A stretch of 25,433 bases of DNA from a virus: positions 1-25,433 of the IMG/VR virus record IMGVR_UViG_3300013103_000056; one strand, given 5' to 3'. A model generated the notes under the pieces. That model worked only from the letters and a program-made list of their open reading frames with translations. It was not told the DNA's origin and did not search any database. How positions within the stretch are numbered: the stretch's first letter is position 1; every line of letters begins with the position of its first letter. Both the position numbers and the translations under genes were made by a program. Positions 8,439 to 16,257 of the stretch are shown piece by piece.

Positions 8439-9059
8439 ATGATTATTGAATCAATATTAGGTGGAGTAACAGGGTTAGTTGGGAATATCATAACTGGTGT
8501 TCTTGGATATAAAACGCAAAAATTGAAAAATGAACATGAAATAGCACTAATTACTGCTGAGACAACTGCTATGAAAATGGAAGCTCAAATGCAGATTCAA
8601 GTTGCTAAGGCAGAACTTGAGGGCACAATTGAGTTAGCAGATGCTCAAGCATATATGGTTTCTCAGAAGGTTGGTTCACAACAGATGTTTAGTGAAAAAT
8701 GGATTGATAAATTATTTAGTGTTAAAGGTAAATTTGGAAGATTTTTTGCTATTCCAGCTGCTGTTTTAATTGCAATTTTATTTAGTTTTGTAGATTGGTT
8801 AAGAGGATTTATGAGACCAGCCTTAACTATTTATCTAACAGGAGTAACAACTGTTCTAACTTGGATGGCTTGGCAAATTCTTCAAAAACATGGAGTGGAA
8901 ATGACTTCAGCAGAAGCATTAGCTACTTATAGTCAAGTTACTAGTATGGTAATTTATCTAACAGTTTCTTGTGTAACTTGGTGGTTCGGTGATCGTCGTA
9001 TGGCAAAATTTCTGACTTCATTAGATAAAAGAAAAAATCAAGATAGTGTCGATGAATAA
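8439..9059 (+). CDS. Holin-like membrane protein (three TM segments)
   Basis: 206 residues, aggagg 7 bases before the ATG. A Gly-rich amphipathic N-terminus (1-23) and an Ala/Glu/Gln-rich helix (about 30-80, likely coiled coil) precede three hydrophobic segments at about 103-119, 128-148 and 167-183. The WLRGFMRPALTIYL junction between TM1 and TM2 resembles the RP-T motif of three-TM holins of phages and gene transfer agents. A short basic tail follows (RRMAKFLTSLDKRK). Placement between a possible murein-related protein and a one-TM protein suggests a lysis cassette; this is inference. Confidence 0.65.
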   Translation: MIIESILGGVTGLVGNIITGVLGYKTQKLKNEHEIALITAETTAMKMEAQMQIQVAKAELEGTIELADAQAYMVSQKVGSQQMFSEKWIDKLFSVKGKFGRFFAIPAAVLIAILFSFVDWLRGFMRPALTIYLTGVTTVLTWMAWQILQKHGVEMTSAEALATYSQVTSMVIYLTVSCVTWWFGDRRMAKFLTSLDKRKNQDSVDE

Positions 9060-9074
9060 TTGGAGGAAACGAGA

Positions 9075-9476
9075 ATGCCAGAACAAGAACAAAATGTAAA
9101 TGGACCAAAGAAATTAATGTTTTATATTAAATTGGTAACTGCTATTGTAGTTCTTTGTCTGACTATTGGTGGTGCTATCTGGGGAATGAATACAACTTTT
9201 GCTACTAAACCAGAAGTGGAAAATAAACTACAAAGAGTTGCAGAAAAGTCAGTAGAAACATTTAAGATGTTTCAAAGAACTTATCAAGATGAACAAAGAA
9301 GACAAGCGTTACTATATTATAATCAACAAATAGAAGAATCTCATAGGAGAGAAAGATATATTAGGGAAGATTTACAAAGAAATCCAAATAATATATTTCT
9401 ACAAAATAGATTGCAAGATGAACTAAGATTGCAAGATTTTTATAGACAGAAACGAGATAGTTTATTAGCTGATTAA
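9075..9476 (+). CDS. One-TM membrane protein, spanin-like build
   Basis: 133 residues from ATG 9075; ggagg at 9062-9066 lies 8 bases upstream, so the earlier TTG 9060 is unlikely. One TM segment (about 17-38, YIKLVTAIVVLCLTIGGAIW) follows a short polar N-terminus; the rest is a charged helix with coiled-coil character (QRTYQDEQRRQALLYYNQQI). An N-terminal anchor with a long periplasmic helix is the layout of inner-membrane spanins (Rz), and it follows a holin-like gene. It could equally be another membrane-anchored accessory protein; no overlapping lipoprotein gene (Rz1) was found. Confidence 0.6.
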   Translation: MPEQEQNVNGPKKLMFYIKLVTAIVVLCLTIGGAIWGMNTTFATKPEVENKLQRVAEKSVETFKMFQRTYQDEQRRQALLYYNQQIEESHRRERYIREDLQRNPNNIFLQNRLQDELRLQDFYRQKRDSLLAD

Positions 9477-9490
9477 TGAAAGGAAAACCG

Positions 9491-10057
9491 ATGAATTATA
9501 AGGAAAAAATTGTAGAGCTATTAGAAAAGAATTTAACTAAAAAAGCGTTTAAACTTTGGATAGAGATTGATCAAAGACTTCCAGATGTTTGGGAGCGACC
9601 AACTTCGTCTACTGGAAAGTATCATAAGAAATTAAATGGAGACATACCTACTCAGGCTGAGCATGTCTATCATCTGTTATTTTCTGTCAGTAAATTATTA
9701 AGGATGTTTGATATTCGTAAGAAAACTCCTGAAGCAGATAAACTTTTTTTAGCTGTTGTATTACACGATTCCCTTAAATATGGAAACTTAGGAACCAGAA
9801 AGCATACAGATTATTCTCACGATAAGGCTGCTGCGGATATGGTAAGTCAAAATAAGAAAACTTTTTTGAAAATATTGAATGAAGAACAGTTTGATATAAT
9901 GGAAGAAGCAATTAGATTTCATTCTGGTAGATGGAGCACTGATGTTCCAAAAGATAAAACATTTACTTTTAAAGATTATAACCCAGAAACTTTCTTCATT
10001 CATATTTTAGATATGATGAGCACTGCAGATTTAATTCAGACAGATGTGAGGGAATAA
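9491..10057 (+). CDS. HD-domain phosphohydrolase
   Basis: 188 residues from ATG 9491, preceded by aaagga (9478-9483); the upstream ATG 9476 only overlaps the previous stop. HD-type metal ligands are visible: H58 (QAEHVYHLLF), H92-D93 (VVLHDSLKYG), a further His at 110 (HTDYSHDKAA), H144 (AIRFHSGRWS) and D174/D180 (HILDMMSTADLI). HD-domain enzymes hydrolyse phosphoester bonds of nucleotides or nucleic acids; the substrate here cannot be told. It is unusual between a membrane protein and tail genes, so probably an accessory metabolic gene read with the structural operon. Confidence 0.85.
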   Translation: MNYKEKIVELLEKNLTKKAFKLWIEIDQRLPDVWERPTSSTGKYHKKLNGDIPTQAEHVYHLLFSVSKLLRMFDIRKKTPEADKLFLAVVLHDSLKYGNLGTRKHTDYSHDKAAADMVSQNKKTFLKILNEEQFDIMEEAIRFHSGRWSTDVPKDKTFTFKDYNPETFFIHILDMMSTADLIQTDVRE

Positions 10058-10722
10058 TGACTACAGTTTTAACATCTTATTCACTAGTTCCTGAGTTACA
10101 ACATTTCTTTAATAGATTTGTTATTAACTCAAGTTTAAATAAATATAGACTTCCGGTACCTGTGGATATTCCGGAAATTTATATGCCAGAGAACTCGTTT
10201 ATTGAGATGTTATTTAATGATGACTATTCTAAATCAACTTACGAATATCATTATATAGATGAAATAGATCCTCTCTCAATTCCAAGAGTAGCATATGCTA
10301 GAACTCAAGTTTATCCTGCTTCATCAAAGTATTTAGTATTAGACCCAACTGGAGAGAATATTTTTAACTTACAACAAGATGATTTTTGTTTGTTAGATGC
10401 ATTATTAGCATATAGAAACGGTGCTACAGATTCAACTTCTCTTATGATTATTGACTCAACCGCAACTAATTTTATTGCTGATTCAACTGCTGGTATTTAT
10501 ATTTTATATACAAGTTTATCAGATCTGACTACAAAATTATCACAACTTATTTATTTATATTTAATCTTAAAATTACAAGGGAGGTTTCAAGAATATAATA
10601 ATGATTGTTTAATAACAACTGGTTGTTTAATATCAACTTGTTATGAAGCATATCTTATAGAGCAATATTTTTCATTTATGACAACACGTTATCCTGATCT
10701 AATTTATGATTGTGATAGCTAA
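10057..10722 (+). CDS. Phage protein of unknown function, upstream of baseplate gene
   Basis: 221 residues; the ATG overlaps the HD gene's stop (TAATG) with gaggga upstream. No recognised domain. It is Tyr/Leu/Asp-rich, with a helical C-terminal half (DLTTKLSQLIYLYLILKLQG) and late Cys residues (NDCLITTGCLISTCYEAY; DLIYDCDS). The middle repeats SMIIDSTATNFIADSTAG-like Asp-Ser-Thr motifs. Its position 9 bases before the baseplate-like gene suggests a tail or baseplate partner; that is inference. Confidence 0.65.
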   Translation: MTTVLTSYSLVPELQHFFNRFVINSSLNKYRLPVPVDIPEIYMPENSFIEMLFNDDYSKSTYEYHYIDEIDPLSIPRVAYARTQVYPASSKYLVLDPTGENIFNLQQDDFCLLDALLAYRNGATDSTSLMIIDSTATNFIADSTAGIYILYTSLSDLTTKLSQLIYLYLILKLQGRFQEYNNDCLITTGCLISTCYEAYLIEQYFSFMTTRYPDLIYDCDS

Positions 10723-10731
10723 GGAGATATA

Positions 10732-12672
10732 ATGCCATCTAAGCGAGAAGATTTTGATAAGATATTTAAAGCCGTAAGTGGTGCTGGTTATTATGAAAAA
10801 ATCCACGGTGCAAATATCGGCAAAGTAAAATGGTTTGATAGGCATCCGCAACCACAAGTAAGAAACGAATGGAAATATATTGGTCCAGGAACAGATATTA
10901 CTACTGCAGTAGAAGCTATTGCAAAAGCAGAAGAAACCACATCAGAGAAGTTATTCTCTAATGTTATTGATACTCCAGCATATAATACCGCTGATTATGA
11001 TAGAATTAGAGCTTTTCTTAAAGATTGGTATGGAACTTTAAGAACTTATACTACTTACCAAGCAAACATTTCAGATCCTTTTCAACTTCCAAACGATCAA
11101 CTTGATGAGCTATTTCAAAGTTTTGGTTACAATTTATCATCTAGTTTAAGAAATCCTGTAACTAATAATGCACCTGTTGCTAAGGTTAATTTCTTCCTTG
11201 ATTTAGTAAATCTATATAAAATAAAGGGTACTCCACAAGCTTTAGTAAGTGTCCTACAGTATTATGGAATTTCGGATGTTGATATATATGAGATATTATT
11301 ACAATTTGAAGACCGACCAGAAAAAGTTCAAGGGGAATTAATGTTCAAAGGAAGAGTAGTTGCTGGAACTACTGGTGATACAAGTCCTATTTATTTACCA
11401 TTTGAACTTTTGACTATAGGTGATCCACATTGGCTACAATCAGAAAGCCAAATTCGTCAATTATTCAATACTAACATAATTAACTTTCCATCTCAAACTC
11501 CATACTTTGCTGTCAAACCTAAATTCGATGAAGAGGCTACAGATGCTGCAACAGGGATGTTATCTAGAGCGATTCAAGATCAGCATGATGATTGGATGGC
11601 AGGAGGATCTCTAGCAGAAGACACAAATCCTATTTTACCACAAGAAGCAGTTATAACAATTACTGGAGATACTTGTTCAGCTCTAACATTATATTTATCT
11701 TGTATTTATATATTCAATCGAGATTATAATGTTGGTTCACCAGCAAATAGATTTGTATGTTATGATGGGACAGCTACTACAACTACTGAGATTTTAGAAG
11801 AGTTCCGAAATGTAACAAGTAGACCCTCAAGTCGTGCAGATCAATTAATTAGATGGAATCAATATTTAGATACCTTCTCAAGAGATATTGTTTTAAACTT
11901 TTTACAAACTAACACTGATGCAGAAACAGTTCTTGGAGTGCTAAATCCAACTGTTAAAGCGAACTTAGATACTCTAGTTGAAAGTAATAAAATCATCTTA
12001 GGTTCATTATTAAACGACCTTGGGGAATGGGTCAGAAATAATATTAGTTATGGTTTCATAAATATGAGTTATATCTTATTTGGTATTGACTCATTATTCT
12101 CCCAATTAAGAGATGTTATTAATTTCTTTAAACCTTATAGAGCAAGGTTAGTTCCACTAGAGTTAATTCAATTTTCAAATAGATTATTCAATTCTATTAT
12201 TATAGAAGATGCTCTTTCATTTGATGCAGATCTTAATTTTTATGATTTTATTACTGGTGATAGTGCTCCATGTTGTGCTGATGGTACAACAATAATATGT
12301 TTTGATTCAGATGTTTCTGACCAATATTCAAGAGAATATTTTGATTGTGGGTCTTATTTTGATATTGGTGCTGTAGTTGATACTGAGATAGAAATCAAAC
12401 AAATTGAATATATTAGTGATTGTTTAAGATGTCCACGTGATGGAACAGCATTTATAGTTACTGAAGATTTATCTGATGGTACAACAATCATTATTTGCCA
12501 ATCATCTGGTTTTAGAGATTTTGATGAAGAAGGAGTTTTTGATTGCACTCACGGTTTTGATTTAGTATTTATTGAAAGTGAAGATATTTCTGGTTTCTTG
12601 CAACAAGAAAGAGCAGCGGGCCAAGGTGAAGCATACATTCTACAAGAAAATGAAGGTCGTATTCAACTATAA
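10732..12672 (+). CDS. Baseplate-type tail protein (P2 gpI-like region)
   Basis: 646 residues, aaggaga before the ATG. Residues about 161-180 read LYKIKGTPQALVSVLQYYGI, the KGT-containing motif of tail protein I/baseplate wedge proteins, preceded by an acidic helix (LPNDQLDELFQSFGYNL) as in that group. About 470-500 contains INFFKPYRARLVPLELI, also seen in large myovirus baseplate-type proteins. The C-terminal about 130 residues hold a Cys-rich tandem: DGTTIICFD..., FDCGSYFD near 517-545 and DGTTIIICQ..., FDCTHGFD near 582-610. It probably connects tail tube/baseplate and fibres; the exact T4 counterpart is uncertain. Confidence 0.75.
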   Translation: MPSKREDFDKIFKAVSGAGYYEKIHGANIGKVKWFDRHPQPQVRNEWKYIGPGTDITTAVEAIAKAEETTSEKLFSNVIDTPAYNTADYDRIRAFLKDWYGTLRTYTTYQANISDPFQLPNDQLDELFQSFGYNLSSSLRNPVTNNAPVAKVNFFLDLVNLYKIKGTPQALVSVLQYYGISDVDIYEILLQFEDRPEKVQGELMFKGRVVAGTTGDTSPIYLPFELLTIGDPHWLQSESQIRQLFNTNIINFPSQTPYFAVKPKFDEEATDAATGMLSRAIQDQHDDWMAGGSLAEDTNPILPQEAVITITGDTCSALTLYLSCIYIFNRDYNVGSPANRFVCYDGTATTTTEILEEFRNVTSRPSSRADQLIRWNQYLDTFSRDIVLNFLQTNTDAETVLGVLNPTVKANLDTLVESNKIILGSLLNDLGEWVRNNISYGFINMSYILFGIDSLFSQLRDVINFFKPYRARLVPLELIQFSNRLFNSIIIEDALSFDADLNFYDFITGDSAPCCADGTTIICFDSDVSDQYSREYFDCGSYFDIGAVVDTEIEIKQIEYISDCLRCPRDGTAFIVTEDLSDGTTIIICQSSGFRDFDEEGVFDCTHGFDLVFIESEDISGFLQQERAAGQGEAYILQENEGRIQL

Positions 12673-12849
12673 TCAGTTTCTAATTACCAATCCCTTCTCG
12701 TTTTAAACTTCTATTATAAGATTATAACTATTTGATATTAGTCCATATCTTAGTTGATTATACTAGTCGTTCACCTCTTTTTTTAGAACAAAATACAAAA
12801 ATATATATATATAATTAAATTTAAGTAATTGGAGGTAATATAAATTTAA
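12673..12849 (+). promoter_or_regulatory. Intergenic promoter region before phosphoesterase
   Basis: 177 bp without a convincing ORF. It holds a T-run followed by AGAACAAAATACAAA (12785-12799), one copy of the recurrent plus-strand motif, then an alternating AT stretch (12801-12813) and ggagg at 12831-12835. The ribosome binding site is unusually far (14 bases) from ATG 12850; an in-frame stop lies just before that ATG, so no longer start exists. No clear terminator for the baseplate gene is visible. Confidence 0.5.
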
Positions 12850-13770
12850 ATGGCAAAAACTTTTAAAGAGCAAGTAATACATTTAGGCAAAACGACTCTT
12901 TTGAATAATAGAGAAATAGCTCGAATTGTTGGTTGTTCTGAAAAGACTGTTAGTAAATATGCTGGATCATTTACTAATAGATGCAAATTCAAGACATCAA
13001 AAGATGTTGATATGTTTGAGATTCAAAAAACAATTTTACTTCCAGATATTCATTATCCTCATTATGATGAACGAGTAATGGATTCAGTTGGTGAATTTAT
13101 AGTTGACTATCAACCACACGAAATAGTGTATATGGGAGATCAACTATCACTGGATTGTATTTCGTGGTGGCATAGGAAAAAACCTCTATTAAAAGAAGGA
13201 CAAAGATTAATAAAAGATTATAAAAATTTTGATAGAGATATATTACAAGTTCACGAAGCTCTTACTGGTCCAGAAACTAGAAGAACTTTTATGATAGGAA
13301 ACCATGAAGAAAGAGTAAATTGGTATATTGAACAACATCCTGAGTTAGAAGATTTAATAGATATAGATCGAAATTTAAAACTTACAAAACGTGGTTATAA
13401 GATTGTTCCATATAATGGTATTTATAAGATTGGAAAGCTCTCATTAATTCATGGTTTTTACTGGAATAAATATCATGCAGCAAAAACTCTTGAAGCTTTT
13501 GAGGGAAATGTTGTTTATGGACATGTTCATAATCCCCAAATGTTTGCTAAAGTTACTCCAGTAGATAGAAAAGGTTATCATACAGCGACAGCCCTTCCTT
13601 GCCTTTGTAATATTAAACCTGATTATAAAAAGAATGCGCCGAATTTCTGGATAAATGGTTTTGGGATTGTGGAGTGGTTACCTGCTACAAAATTATTTAA
13701 CCTCTATACAATAATAATAGTTGAAAGTACATTTATGTGGAATGGTAAACTTTATGGTGGAAATTTTTAG
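12850..13770 (+). CDS. Calcineurin-like metallophosphoesterase with N-terminal HTH
   Basis: 306 residues. A helix-turn-helix (about 19-38, NREIARIVGCSEKTVSKYA) precedes the phosphoesterase domain. Two-metal motifs are complete: D66-x-H68 (LLPDIHYPHYDE), G96-D97 (YMGDQLS), GNHE 150-153, H201 (LIHGFYWN) and GHVH 224-227. Such enzymes cleave phosphoesters of nucleic acids, nucleotides or proteins; the HTH suggests action at DNA, by inference. The final residues (MWNGKLYGGNF) are encoded where the homing endonuclease gene begins, so 17 bp are shared. An own promoter-like motif lies upstream. Confidence 0.88.
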   Translation: MAKTFKEQVIHLGKTTLLNNREIARIVGCSEKTVSKYAGSFTNRCKFKTSKDVDMFEIQKTILLPDIHYPHYDERVMDSVGEFIVDYQPHEIVYMGDQLSLDCISWWHRKKPLLKEGQRLIKDYKNFDRDILQVHEALTGPETRRTFMIGNHEERVNWYIEQHPELEDLIDIDRNLKLTKRGYKIVPYNGIYKIGKLSLIHGFYWNKYHAAKTLEAFEGNVVYGHVHNPQMFAKVTPVDRKGYHTATALPCLCNIKPDYKKNAPNFWINGFGIVEWLPATKLFNLYTIIIVESTFMWNGKLYGGNF

Positions 13771-14830
13771 AGTATGTGATTATGGCTGTGGCCAAAAAGC
13801 AAAATATTATTTTCCAACTGTTGGTAAATGGTGTTGTAGTAAAAGTCAAAATTCTTGTTTAGAAATGAGAAAGAAAAATAGTAGTTTACAAAAAGGAGAA
13901 AAATCAGCGTGGTATGGGAAAAAACACTCTCAGGAAGCTAAAGATAAAATAAGAAAAGCAAATAAAGGAAAAAAACATTCCCAAGAAACTAAAGAAAAAA
14001 TAAGAAAAGCAAATAAAGGAAAAAAACATTCCCAAGAAACTAAAGAAAAAATAAGAAAATCGAGTAAAAATATTAGTGAAGAAACTAGAGAAAAAATGAG
14101 TAACTCACAAAAAGGGAGAAAGCATTCTGAAGAAACTAAAAGGAAAATAGGAAAACAAAATAAAGGAAAAAATAATCCAATGTTTGGAAGAGTTGGTGAG
14201 GATCATCCAATATATGGAAGAAGGTTATCTATAGAAGAGAGAAAAAGAATAAGTCAAATAAATAAAGGAAAAAATAATCATGGTTATTTAACAATTGAAA
14301 AAATTAAAAAACGATATCCATTCTTTTCACAAATAGAAAAACTTCGTTATAACCCAGATAAACCCGGAGAAAAAGAAATTCAAGTTCACTGTAAAAACCA
14401 TCTATGCCCAAATTCAAAAGAACAAGATGGATGGTTCACACCTTCTAGAACACAATTAGCAGAAAGAATAAGACAACTTGAAAATAAAGATGGAAATGGT
14501 GGTAGTTATTTTTACTGTTCAGAAGAATGTAAAGAGCAGTGCCCGCTTTTTAATTTAAAATCAGATCCTTTAAAAGAAACTGAAAAATCATATACCCAAG
14601 AAGAATATGAAATTTTTAGAAAATTTGTTTTAGAACGAGACAATTACCAATGTCAATATTGTGGTGAATCAGCAAATATTATTCACCATGAACGTCCTCA
14701 AAAATTAGAACCATTTTTTGCACTTGACCCAGATCTTACATGGTCTGTTTGTGAAAAATGCCATTATAAATATGGACATAAAACTAGCACAGAATGTAGT
14801 ACTGGAAATTTAGCAAAAAAGGTTTGTTAA
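13754..14830 (+). CDS. HNH homing endonuclease 2 with NUMOD3 repeats
   Basis: 358 residues from ATG 13754 (an in-frame ATG at 13721 is also open, but the relative at 5783 starts right before its CEYGCG, matching RVCDYGCG here). N-terminal Cys cluster; then five or more NUMOD3 units (KGKKHSQETKEKIRKAN, twice in nearly identical DNA; KGRKHSEETKRKIGKQ; GKNNPMFGR); then PFFSQIEKLRYNPDKPGEKE, a Cys region and a C-terminal HNH (CQYCGE ... HHERPQ ... CEKCHYKYGHK). There is no good ribosome binding site and the start lies inside the phosphoesterase gene, so translation may be coupled. A selfish DNA endonuclease lodged at the 3' end of a host-phage gene. Confidence 0.92.
   Translation: MVEIFRVCDYGCGQKAKYYFPTVGKWCCSKSQNSCLEMRKKNSSLQKGEKSAWYGKKHSQEAKDKIRKANKGKKHSQETKEKIRKANKGKKHSQETKEKIRKSSKNISEETREKMSNSQKGRKHSEETKRKIGKQNKGKNNPMFGRVGEDHPIYGRRLSIEERKRISQINKGKNNHGYLTIEKIKKRYPFFSQIEKLRYNPDKPGEKEIQVHCKNHLCPNSKEQDGWFTPSRTQLAERIRQLENKDGNGGSYFYCSEECKEQCPLFNLKSDPLKETEKSYTQEEYEIFRKFVLERDNYQCQYCGESANIIHHERPQKLEPFFALDPDLTWSVCEKCHYKYGHKTSTECSTGNLAKKVC
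13946..14059 (+). repeat. 51-bp tandem repeat coding for NUMOD3 units
   Basis: A 63-bp stretch (13946-14008) is repeated exactly at a 51-bp offset (13997-14059), i.e. 17 codons per unit. A diverged third unit lies just upstream. Recent slippage or duplication inside the DNA-binding region of the endonuclease. Confidence 0.85.
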
Positions 14831-14838
14831 CCAAAAAA

Positions 14839-14923
14839 AAGAATGGGGTAAACCAATCGCCAACTGGAACGGCTCCCAGGTTGGTTCGCCCCAGGAAATC
14901 CCAACAGTCAGCCCCCCATTCTT
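14839..14923 (-). ncRNA. GC-rich foldable element, possible structured RNA or terminator
   Basis: About 57% G+C (47 of 83 bases at 14841-14923) within very AT-rich surroundings. Outer stem: aagaatgggg (14839-14848) pairs with ccccattctt (14914-14923), 10 bp. Inside, ccaactgg (14860-14867) pairs with ccaggttgg (14876-14884) around loop aacggctc; the loop ggct could pair with agcc at 14910-14913, giving a pseudoknot. Alternatively ggggtaaaccaa (14845-14856) pairs with ttggttcgcccc (14881-14892). On the minus strand the stem is followed by a T-run (complement of 14833-14840), the form of an intrinsic terminator for the transglutaminase operon, but the 65-base interior is far larger than needed. 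It does not fit a tRNA. Confidence 0.5.
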
Positions 14924-14930
14924 CCAATAA

Positions 14931-14948
14931 ACTCAGATTAATCTGAGT
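14931..14948. terminator. Perfect 18-bp palindrome between convergent genes
   Basis: actcagattaatctgagt is its own reverse complement and lies 6 bases past the stop of the minus-strand transglutaminase gene, followed on that strand by ttatt. It could be a weak hairpin terminator or a protein-binding site. Confidence 0.4.
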
Positions 14949-14954
14949 ATATTG

Positions 14955-15758
14955 TCAAATTATAATATCTATAAAAAGTGGTTTTTTTTCCGCAAATCTT
15001 ACTCTGTTAGTATAAGGTGTTTCAATGGTTTTTGTTGCTTGAACGAAAAAGTAGTCATCAATATATTTCAAATTTTCACTCATTGAGTATCTTTCATTTA
15101 ATGGTTCACTTGTTGGCCAATAACACCAATCAAGAATAATCCATTCATTATCAGATTCTCTTTGGTATGCGGTCCATGCATGACCGCCAGTTCTACTCCC
15201 TTCAGAAGTTGTAACAATCCCACCATATGTCCTAAGACGATTTGGATCGACTCCAGCATTCAATGCAAGACTATGTATCAAAAATGCTCCATCTTCACAA
15301 TCCCCTTGGTAACTATTAACTGTCATAGTAGGGTATGCCCAAAGTTCTGACTGTTTATATTGTTCAATATCACTTACATACTCAATATTGTTAATTACCC
15401 ACTGCTCAATTTTATACATTTTAGTATCATCTGAGTCAGTTAGTGATACAATAGATGATGCTAACGCTTTTATTGAACTGTTTGGGAATTGAAGATATCT
15501 TTCATAATCTAACCCGCTATCAACATCGTTAGATAACGCAGGATTTTGAAGTTTTATAATTGCTATCTTCATATTAAACATATTAGTAAGGAGACTATGT
15601 AAATCTGTCAATAGACCTTTTGGTGGTGAGATATAATCCCATAAATTTTTCTTCTGAGGTTCTGAAGGTAATAATGGTGTTATATCAATCATATCTAACT
15701 TTTTGGTTGATGTAATTTGTGCGTCCTTATTGAACGCATTTATTGGTTCGACTAACAA
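14955..15758 (-). CDS. Transglutaminase-like cysteine protein
   Basis: 267 residues from TTG 15758, chosen because aggagg (15769-15764) lies 5 bases upstream and directly after the previous gene's stop; an upstream TTG at 15788 would overlap that gene and contain the ribosome binding site. The catalytic triad pattern of the transglutaminase/papain-like superfamily is present: C154 in SYQGDCEDGAFL, H193 in TGGHAWTAY, D210 in WIILDWCYW. Members act as peptidases, transamidases or deamidases. In a phage it might process or crosslink a virion or host protein; the substrate is unknown. It is the last gene of a minus-strand operon, opposed to the tail genes. Confidence 0.85.
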   Translation of the reverse strand: MLVEPINAFNKDAQITSTKKLDMIDITPLLPSEPQKKNLWDYISPPKGLLTDLHSLLTNMFNMKIAIIKLQNPALSNDVDSGLDYERYLQFPNSSIKALASSIVSLTDSDDTKMYKIEQWVINNIEYVSDIEQYKQSELWAYPTMTVNSYQGDCEDGAFLIHSLALNAGVDPNRLRTYGGIVTTSEGSRTGGHAWTAYQRESDNEWIILDWCYWPTSEPLNERYSMSENLKYIDDYFFVQATKTIETPYTNRVRFAEKKPLFIDIII

Positions 15759-15774
15759 GGGAACCTCCTTTACT

Positions 15775-16146
15775 TTAATAGAAATCAACTTGTATTTGTT
15801 GACCTGTTTTTGGGTTTACTATAACCAAAAGATTTTTATCATAAAACAATAGGCATTTTTCATTAAGCATTTTACATGAAAGAGTTGGATATAATCTATC
15901 ATGACTTTGTTGTATTGGAAATGGAATTTGTTGACTTACCTTAAATCCACCACCCTCCCAAATTTCTGGATTATAATTTTTAACATCAACAATACTTTCT
16001 TGAGGTGTTTGATTGACAGGTCCAGTAAAACGGCAAAATACGCAAGATTCTTTTTCTTTTTCTTTTTTCATTGGATAACCATATTTCTGGGCACATTTAT
16101 CACAATAGTGAATTAGTAAAGACCGTCCTTTTAAATTTACCATCAT
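15775..16146 (-). CDS. Small Cys-pair (zinc-binding) phage protein
   Basis: 123 residues; aaaggag precedes the first of two ATGs (16146). CDKC (15-18) and CVFC (35-38) form one probable zinc site, separated by a Lys/Glu-rich linker. The C-terminal part is beta-rich (SCKMLNEKCLLFYDKNLLVIV). Its stop at 15775 is followed at once by the ribosome binding site of the transglutaminase-like gene, so the two are one operon. No known family; perhaps a partner of the transglutaminase-like protein. Confidence 0.7.
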   Translation of the reverse strand: MMVNLKGRSLLIHYCDKCAQKYGYPMKKEKEKESCVFCRFTGPVNQTPQESIVDVKNYNPEIWEGGGFKVSQQIPFPIQQSHDRLYPTLSCKMLNEKCLLFYDKNLLVIVNPKTGQQIQVDFY

Positions 16147-16155
16147 TGTCTCCTT

Positions 16156-16257
16156 TTAAATGTTGTCGGCGGTAGAATTTTCACCATGCGGATTGTCTAC
16201 TCTTATTTCAGTTGCCTCAACTGTAGGACCGACTATAAGTTTATAATGGAAGTAAAC
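16156..16257 (-). pseudogene. Out-of-frame coding-like extension of the Zn-ribbon gene
   Basis: The minus strand between the Zn-ribbon stop and the next gene holds 33 sense codons ending at TAA 16158-16156 and reading YFHYKLIVGPTVEATEIRV then DNPHGENSTADNI. The composition looks like real protein, yet the frame has no ATG, GTG or TTG and is +1 to the Zn-ribbon gene. Removing one T from the ttt in atgagtttacttcc would join it to the Zn-ribbon frame (KRNMS-YFHYKL...). It is therefore a frameshifted 3' end, a sequencing indel, or a product of programmed +1 frameshifting. Confidence 0.5.

Noticed and set aside
14841-14921. tRNA
   Set aside because: Seven-base acceptor-like stem and length are near a tRNA, but there is no T-arm GGTTCRA at the right place, no D-arm pattern and no anticodon arm on either strand.
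14839-14923. Hammerhead or HDV-like ribozyme
   Set aside because: No CUGANGA...GAAA core, and the stem order does not fit the nested HDV double pseudoknot as far as I can fold it by hand.
15162-15350. Plus-strand ORF within the transglutaminase-like gene
   Set aside because: It is antisense to a clear enzyme gene with its catalytic motifs and has no ribosome binding site.
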